This document shows, in pieces, positions 58,831 to 64,000 of a stretch of DNA of 64,000 nucleotides. A program made the translations under genes and the position numbers. Source of the DNA: Borrelia persica No12 (GTDB lineage: Bacteria; Spirochaetota; Spirochaetia; Borreliales; Borreliaceae); assembly GCF_000500045.1 (NCBI RefSeq), contig NZ_AYOT01000146.1:248001-312000 (forward strand). Direction: 5' to 3'. Every line of letters starts with the position of its first letter. Position 1 is the stretch's first letter. Below the pieces are notes generated by a model. The model ran no database searches, was not told the origin of the DNA, and was given only the letters and a program-made list of their open reading frames with translations.

Positions 58831-60111
58831 GTGATTTTTTTATTTATAATAAGTGCATTAAATTTATCAATAAGATATTACTTAAAATTAAATCTAGTAT
58901 ATCTAAATTCAATTTTAATATTGATCTTTATAATTAAAAAAAATGCTCATCTATCGCTCACATTCATAATTAGCACAAGTCTACTTATCATTTTTGAAAT
59001 TAGCCTAACTTTTAATAAACCTGAAAATAATTTTTATCAAATAACCAATATCACTACCTATATTTCAAAATATGCAAATACCAAAATTGAAGCAATAGAT
59101 GGCTTTGGCAAAAATCATAAATTTATATTCAAAAATATTGAAAATAAATATCATATAGGAGATATTGTCAAAATTCAAAATGATAATATTCAATTTATTA
59201 AAAAACCGCTGCCAATTAAACTTAGAGAAAAATATAACAAACTCATTAATCCATTTTTAAATTCAATTAGTATCAAATATTCTTACTTTTTAAAAGCAAT
59301 TCTTATAAAGAAGAAATCGGATATAACAAAATATGAAAAAGATTTATTTCAAAAAGCAGGCTTATCACATATACTCGTAATATCTGGTCTACATTTTTAT
59401 CTAATTTATATTATTTTTAATTACTTACTGCTTATAATTAAAAATCACAAACTAAAATATCTAATTATAAACACAATACTACTCAATTATTTAATCTTAA
59501 CAGGACTATCACCATCTGCATTAAGGGCATTTATAATGATAACAACCCTTATAATCTACAAATTAATATACGGAAAAATCAACTTACTTAGTACATTATC
59601 AATTAGTTTTATAATAAATGCTATTATTTTCCCATACACATTAAATTCAATAGGCTTTCAATTATCTTATCTCTCAGTAATTGGAATATGCATTTCCATT
59701 GCTCTAAATCAAAGATACAACCTAAATAAATTTCTATACCCAATGATTACAACCTTTTTAATTCAAATCTCAACGGCTCCCATTCTTTATATCAATGACT
59801 TAAATATTCATCCAATATCAATACTATCAAATATAATACTTACTCCTCTAATTTTAGTATTTTTAACAATAACAATATTTTCTCTAATAACTTATGCAAT
59901 AAATACAAGTCTATTTCTCTTCTTTGACCTAATTAATAGTCATATATTCAGAATAATAAAAAATGCAATTACTATCTTTAGTAAATTTGAAACAATAAAC
60001 AATTCAAATATAGGAATATTTTTAATATCAAGCATGATAATACTGTCATTTTTAATCTATAAATTAGAACAAGAAAAAAGACGCAGCAACAAAAATATAA
60101 CAAACTCATAA
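58831..60111 (+). CDS. ComEC/Rec2-type competence domain protein
   Basis: A 426-residue protein beginning with GTG, with about ten membrane spans. A short OB-like soluble region lies at about 70-130. The Competence domain is recognised by FQKAGLSHILVISGLHFYLIY (residues about 172-190, close to the GLSHILAVSGLH signature) and by LTGLSPSALRAFIM. The C-terminal metallo-beta-lactamase-like nuclease domain of full-length ComEC (about 750 residues in total) is absent; the protein ends after the membrane part with a basic tail. It might move DNA through the inner membrane, but natural competence is not established in Borrelia. A few bases separate it from ksgA. Confidence 0.85.
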   Translation: MIFLFIISALNLSIRYYLKLNLVYLNSILILIFIIKKNAHLSLTFIISTSLLIIFEISLTFNKPENNFYQITNITTYISKYANTKIEAIDGFGKNHKFIFKNIENKYHIGDIVKIQNDNIQFIKKPLPIKLREKYNKLINPFLNSISIKYSYFLKAILIKKKSDITKYEKDLFQKAGLSHILVISGLHFYLIYIIFNYLLLIIKNHKLKYLIINTILLNYLILTGLSPSALRAFIMITTLIIYKLIYGKINLLSTLSISFIINAIIFPYTLNSIGFQLSYLSVIGICISIALNQRYNLNKFLYPMITTFLIQISTAPILYINDLNIHPISILSNIILTPLILVFLTITIFSLITYAINTSLFLFFDLINSHIFRIIKNAITIFSKFETINNSNIGIFLISSMIILSFLIYKLEQEKRRSNKNITNS

Positions 60112-60117
60112 AAATAG

Positions 60118-60963
60118 ATGATATTATTCTTATTATCTATGAACATAAATTATAACAGCATAAACAGCATAAAGAATGTACTAAAAAGTAAAAATATAGC
60201 TCCAAGAAAGATATGGGGTCAAAACTATTTAATTAATGAACATATAAGAGAAAAAATAATAGATGCACTTGAAATTAAAGCAAATGAAAAAATTTGGGAA
60301 ATTGGTCCAGGGCTTGGCGCAATGACAATGCTCTTACTAAATAAAGCAAATTTTTTAACAGCATTTGAAATTGATCCTCAATACTCAGAAATTTTAAATG
60401 AACGATTTGGAAATTTTACAAACTTCAAATTAATCAAAGGTGATTTCTTAAAAAGATATAAATACGAAGAACAAACGATCAATAAAATATTTTCAAATTT
60501 ACCTTATAATATTGCATCAAAAGTAATATCAACTCTCATTGAAAATGAAATCTTAACACACATGGTATTTACAGTACAAAAAGAACTGGCAGACAGAATG
60601 CTTGCCAAACAGGGAAATAAAAATTATTCATCATTTACAATATTAGTGCAATCACACTTCAATGTAATTAAAATAATGGATATTGATAAAAAAAATTTTT
60701 ATCCAATTCCCAAAGTAAAATCAACAACCATTAAATTAATTCCTTGTAAAAAGGACATTAAAAATTTTCAAACATTCAATAAATTAGTCAGAACAGCATT
60801 TACAAGTCGTAGGAAAAAATTTAAAAATACAATTGTAAATTTTATTAAAGATAAAAAAATGCTTAAAGAAGATTTTTTAAAAAATTTTTTGGATAAAAGA
60901 CCTGAAGAAATTTCTGTTAAGGAATTCATTACAATTGCAAACAAATTAACTACATATCATTAA
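60118..60963 (+). CDS. ksgA: 16S rRNA dimethyladenosine transferase KsgA
   Basis: A 281-residue SAM-dependent enzyme that dimethylates two adjacent adenines near the 3' end of 16S rRNA. The GQNYL motif marks the usual N-terminus (about residue 40). Motif I is WEIGPGLGAMT, the acidic loop AFEID, and the catalytic motif IV NLPYNIASK. The C-terminal head contains SRRKKFKN. The exact start is open: ATG 60118 or ATG 60139, neither with a clear ribosome site; the shorter form (274 residues) fits the family better. It follows the ComEC-like gene by six bases and overlaps the 3' end of pta by 18 bases on the opposite strand. Confidence 0.95.
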   Translation: MILFLLSMNINYNSINSIKNVLKSKNIAPRKIWGQNYLINEHIREKIIDALEIKANEKIWEIGPGLGAMTMLLLNKANFLTAFEIDPQYSEILNERFGNFTNFKLIKGDFLKRYKYEEQTINKIFSNLPYNIASKVISTLIENEILTHMVFTVQKELADRMLAKQGNKNYSSFTILVQSHFNVIKIMDIDKKNFYPIPKVKSTTIKLIPCKKDIKNFQTFNKLVRTAFTSRRKKFKNTIVNFIKDKKMLKEDFLKNFLDKRPEEISVKEFITIANKLTTYH

Positions 60964-61995
60964 TGCACTCGCCAACACAATATCATCCACAGAACAACCC
61001 CTTGAGAGATCGCTAACTGGATCTCTTAATCCTTGCAAAAAAGGACCATAAGCTTTAGCAAAAGCCAATCTCTCAACAAGTTTATAACCAATATTCCCAG
61101 AATCCAAATTGGGAAAAATAAGCACATTTGCAATACCCGCAACCGAGGAAGTGCTACACTTTTTCTCTGCAACGCTTTTAACCAAAGCTGCATCAAGCTG
61201 AAATTCTCCATCAATCAACAAGTCTGAGCATTTGCTCTTTACAATATTCAAAGCATCTCTTACCTTTTCAACCTCCAAAGAATTAGCAGATCCCTTTGTA
61301 GAAAAGCTTAAGAGAGCCACTCTTGGCTCTTGATTGAAGATATTTTTAAATGAATTTGCACTCTGTATTGCAATTTCTGCAAGTTGCATAGAATCGGGAT
61401 TAATTATTACAGCACAATCAGCAAACATCAAAATCCCTTCATATCCAACACAAGTCTCAAACTGACCACAAATATTTCGGGTATCCATAATCATAAAAGA
61501 AGACACAAATTTAGTCCCTCTAAGTTTAGGAAGTATCCTAAAAACAGTCCTTAAGACTTTAGCAGAAGAAGCTAAAGCACCACAAACACAAGTCTTAACA
61601 TCACCAAGTCGAACCATCATCATAGAAAATACAATCTCATCTAAAAGCTCTTCTTTGGCTCTCTTAACAGCTAATTGTTTATTATGACGCAAACTCAAAT
61701 ACTCATCTAAATATCTATCAAAATCCGTAAAAGAACTAGGATCTACAATTTCCACTTTATCTAAAATATCATCTCTAAAACCTACAAGTTCTTTCAATCT
61801 CCTTAAGACCTTATCTCTAACACCAATAAGCACCACAAGTCCTGCTAGTCCCTCCCGCAAAATATTAATAGTAGCTTTTAAAACCCTAATATCAACACTC
61901 TCAGGAAAAACAACACTAGCCTGCTCCCTTTTATCCATTACAATTTTTTTTGCTCTACAATAGACGTAATCCTTAAAATTAAAAGAGTCCATCAT
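60946..61995 (-). CDS. pta: Phosphate acetyltransferase
   Basis: A PTA/PTB family enzyme of about 349 residues that interconverts acetyl phosphate and acetyl-CoA. It is the single-domain form without the P-loop regulatory domain. Recognisable parts are VVFPESVDIRVLKA, the acetyl-phosphate region with FSTKGSANSLEVEK, and VLIFPNLDSGNIGYKLVERL near the end. It works with acetate kinase (encoded at 21476) to supply acetyl-CoA in an organism without a TCA cycle. Two adjacent ATGs (61995 and 61992) are possible starts; a GTG at 62007 is also in frame. Head-to-head with metG, 100 or so bases apart, where B. burgdorferi has a nucleosidase gene as I recall. Confidence 0.95.
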   Translation of the reverse strand: MMDSFNFKDYVYCRAKKIVMDKREQASVVFPESVDIRVLKATINILREGLAGLVVLIGVRDKVLRRLKELVGFRDDILDKVEIVDPSSFTDFDRYLDEYLSLRHNKQLAVKRAKEELLDEIVFSMMMVRLGDVKTCVCGALASSAKVLRTVFRILPKLRGTKFVSSFMIMDTRNICGQFETCVGYEGILMFADCAVIINPDSMQLAEIAIQSANSFKNIFNQEPRVALLSFSTKGSANSLEVEKVRDALNIVKSKCSDLLIDGEFQLDAALVKSVAEKKCSTSSVAGIANVLIFPNLDSGNIGYKLVERLAFAKAYGPFLQGLRDPVSDLSRGCSVDDIVLASALMICS

Positions 61996-62110
61996 TTTAC
62001 CCCACACTTAATGAATAAAAACATAAATTAATAAAAAAACTAAATAAAATAATATATGTTAATATTAAAATTATGAATATAATACATCAAAAAAGGAAAA
62101 AATAAATCAA

Positions 62111-64000
62111 GTGAAAAAAAAGAACTTAATTACAGCTGCATTGCCATATGTTAACAATATACCTCACCTTGGAAACCTAGTACAAGTATTATCAGCAGAC
62201 GCATTTGCACGATATTCAAGAATGATGGGAATAGAAACACTTTATGTTTGTGGAACAGATGAATATGGCACAGCCACAGAAACCAAAGCTTTAATTGAAA
62301 AAACTACACCCGAAGCATTGTGTAACAAATATTATGAAATACACAAATCAATTTATGAATGGTTTAATATAAAATTTGATATCTTTGGACGAACAACTAA
62401 CAAAGAACACAAAGACACCGTACAAAACTTATTTTTAAAGCTAGAACAAAATGGATATATCAAAGAAAAAGAAAACGAACAATTTTTTTGTCAAGAAAAT
62501 CAAATGTTTTTAGCAGATCGATATGTAACAGGAGAATGTCCAAATTGTGGAAATAATGCAAAAGGAGATCAGTGCGAAAACTGCTCTGAACTGCTAGTTA
62601 CAAACGAATTAATAAATCCAAAATGTATCATTTGTAATCATAGTCCAACTATAAAAAAAACCAAACATCTCTATATCGATCTACCAAAAATAAAAAATGA
62701 ACTTGAACATTGGATGCAAACAATTGACCAAAACACAAATTGGAATACCAATGCCATTAAAATAACAAATGCATTCTTAAGAGATGGTCTTAAAGAAAGA
62801 GCAATAACAAGAGATTTAAAATGGGGAATACCCGTACCCAAAAAAGGATACGAGAATAAAGTATTTTATGTATGGTTTGATGCACCAATTGGATATATAT
62901 CAATTACAAAAGAAGTCTTCAAAGATTGGGAATCCTGGTGGAAAAATAATGAAGAGACAAACCTCGTACAATTTATTGGAAAAGACAATATTTTATTTCA
63001 CACTGTTATGTTTCCTGCAATAGAACTCGGAAGTAAGGAAAATTGGACAATATTAAGCAAGCTAGCCTCAAGTGAATATTTAAACTATGAGAACTTAAAA
63101 TTTTCAAAATCTGAAGGAACTGGAATATTTGGAAATGATGTCATTAACAGCGGCATACCTTCTGATATTTGGAGATTTTATATATATTACAACAGACCTG
63201 AGAAAGCTGATTTTCAATTTATGTGGGATGATTTCTCAGAAAGGATCAATAGTGAACTTATAGGAAACTTTTCAAATCTCATTAATAGGGTATTAACATT
63301 TTATAAAAAATTCTTTGGAGATAAGATTGACAAAATAGAACTAAGTACAGATTTTTGGCAAATAGTAAATACTAAATATAAGAAAATCTTAAATTTTTTC
63401 AAACAAATAGAATTAAGATCGGCTTTAAAAGAAATTCTTGATATCTCAAGAATAGGTAATAAAATATTTCAAGACAGAGAACCATGGAAAACAAAAGACA
63501 GTACACCTCAAACAACAAAAGAACTACTTACAAATCTAATATATTTAATAAGGGACCTATCAATATTAATCTCACCATTCATGCCACATACAAGCGACAA
63601 AATAAGAAGTTTTTTTGGCAACAGTTATGAAATTTCCAACAAATTTTTAGGAACAAATACAGGATTAACTACAATTCAATATACAGAAGTATTATTTACA
63701 AAACTAGAAAAACAATTAATTGATAGTTTAAAATTAAAATACTCAGGGAAAGCAAACATGCAAGATGAACAAATAAAAAATACTATAAATCCAATAAATT
63801 TATTTAGCGAGCAAATATGCTTAAAAACAGTAAAAATAAAAAAAATAGACAGAAATCCAGACGCAGAAAAATTATTCATTTTAAAACTCGATGATGGAAC
63901 TCCCGATGGAAAACAGATTGTAAGTAGCCTTGCAGATCATTACACAGAAGAAGAACTCATTGAAAAACATATAATCATAGTTGACAATTTAAAACCTGCA
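62111..64000 (+). CDS. metG: Methionyl-tRNA synthetase, N-terminal part (partial)
   Basis: The first 630 codons of methionyl-tRNA synthetase, running off the window end. It starts with GTG at 62111, 13 bases after AAAAGGA, and opens [15 protein letters not shown]. The HIGH-like motif is PHLGN. The zinc-binding insert has [16 protein letters not shown] and, later, CIICN. The KMSKS loop appears as [11 protein letters not shown]. The anticodon domain and the beginning of the C-terminal tRNA-binding (EMAP-II/Trbp111-like) domain, [20 protein letters not shown] region, are included. It charges both initiator and elongator tRNA-Met. No TAA, TAG or TGA occurs in frame before base 64000. Confidence 0.95.
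   Translation, partial: MKKKNLITAALPYVNNIPHLGNLVQVLSADAFARYSRMMGIETLYVCGTDEYGTATETKALIEKTTPEALCNKYYEIHKSIYEWFNIKFDIFGRTTNKEHKDTVQNLFLKLEQNGYIKEKENEQFFCQENQMFLADRYVTGECPNCGNNAKGDQCENCSELLVTNELINPKCIICNHSPTIKKTKHLYIDLPKIKNELEHWMQTIDQNTNWNTNAIKITNAFLRDGLKERAITRDLKWGIPVPKKGYENKVFYVWFDAPIGYISITKEVFKDWESWWKNNEETNLVQFIGKDNILFHTVMFPAIELGSKENWTILSKLASSEYLNYENLKFSKSEGTGIFGNDVINSGIPSDIWRFYIYYNRPEKADFQFMWDDFSERINSELIGNFSNLINRVLTFYKKFFGDKIDKIELSTDFWQIVNTKYKKILNFFKQIELRSALKEILDISRIGNKIFQDREPWKTKDSTPQTTKELLTNLIYLIRDLSILISPFMPHTSDKIRSFFGNSYEISNKFLGTNTGLTTIQYTEVLFTKLEKQLIDSLKLKYSGKANMQDEQIKNTINPINLFSEQICLKTVKIKKIDRNPDAEKLFILKLDDGTPDGKQIVSSLADHYTEEELIEKHIIIVDNLKPA

Noticed and set aside
61026..61227. Small frames on both strands inside pta
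   Set aside because: They overlap the conserved acetyltransferase domain and have no signals of their own.

Overview
The window looks like a piece of a Borrelia linear chromosome, most probably from the relapsing-fever group. The DNA is very AT-rich. Gene content and order match the B. burgdorferi B31 interval BB0635 (pncB) down to BB0587 (metG), read in reverse; BB numbers are recalled from memory. The porin P66 is clearly homologous to, but far from, the Lyme-disease form. Two genes I would expect from B31 (the nucleosidase bgp and a UvrD/Rep-type helicase) are absent from their usual places. Everything seen is core chromosome. I found no insertion sequence, prophage, CRISPR array, plasmid-type gene or rRNA.

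Layout. 1-9180: the 3' end of pncB, the recC-recB-recD operon and tRNA-Asp. 9238-12154: fructose PTS permease fruA divergent from fruK. 12186-17987: a lipoprotein, an M18 aminopeptidase, RNase M5 with an apparent CTG start, tRNA-Asn, a five-LysM amidase and an exported protein of unknown function. 18087-23416: mfd, ackA, a DJ-1 family protein and tRNA-Met. 23718-28699: an exported NagZ-type glycosidase, a DHH phosphoesterase, cytidine deaminase, a small unknown, and a CDF transporter with an N-terminal GNAT-like domain. 28755-35762: initiator tRNA and rpsD, facing a proteostasis cluster (tRNA-His, -Arg, -Leu, -Gly, then tig, clpP, clpX, lon and a 48-residue basic protein). 35860-42837: pepD, cheD, dacA, the lactate permease and the P66 porin. 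42896-47932: cysS, a TIG/transglutaminase-like protein, glyA and a DjlA-like J-protein. 48135-56036: murB, two divergent chemoreceptors, a small membrane protein resembling RnfE, and argS. 56062-64000: an acyl-CoA ligase, a CPBP protease, a ComEC core protein, ksgA, pta and the start of metG.

How the genes fit together. AckA and Pta form an acetate to acetyl-CoA route, which in Borrelia is thought to feed the mevalonate pathway. FruA and FruK bring fructose into glycolysis, and LctP handles the lactate produced. AmiC-like amidase, NagZ-like glycosidase, DacA and MurB build and remodel peptidoglycan. RecBCD, Mfd and the DHH phosphoesterase serve DNA repair and nucleic-acid turnover. Tig, ClpP, ClpX, Lon and the J-protein manage protein quality. 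CheD and two chemoreceptors belong to chemotaxis.

Across the window the + strand is richer in A and C than in T and G. Minus-strand genes therefore read as G/T-rich, which suggests that the minus strand is the replication leading strand here. The most unusual signals are the CTG start of RNase M5, an RnfE-like protein that has lost both metal-binding cysteines, a transglutaminase-like domain without its cysteine, a CDF transporter with a noncanonical second metal half-site, and an acidic/lysine-rich extension in the P66 loop that carries the integrin-binding segment in Lyme Borrelia. No clearly novel multi-gene system is present.
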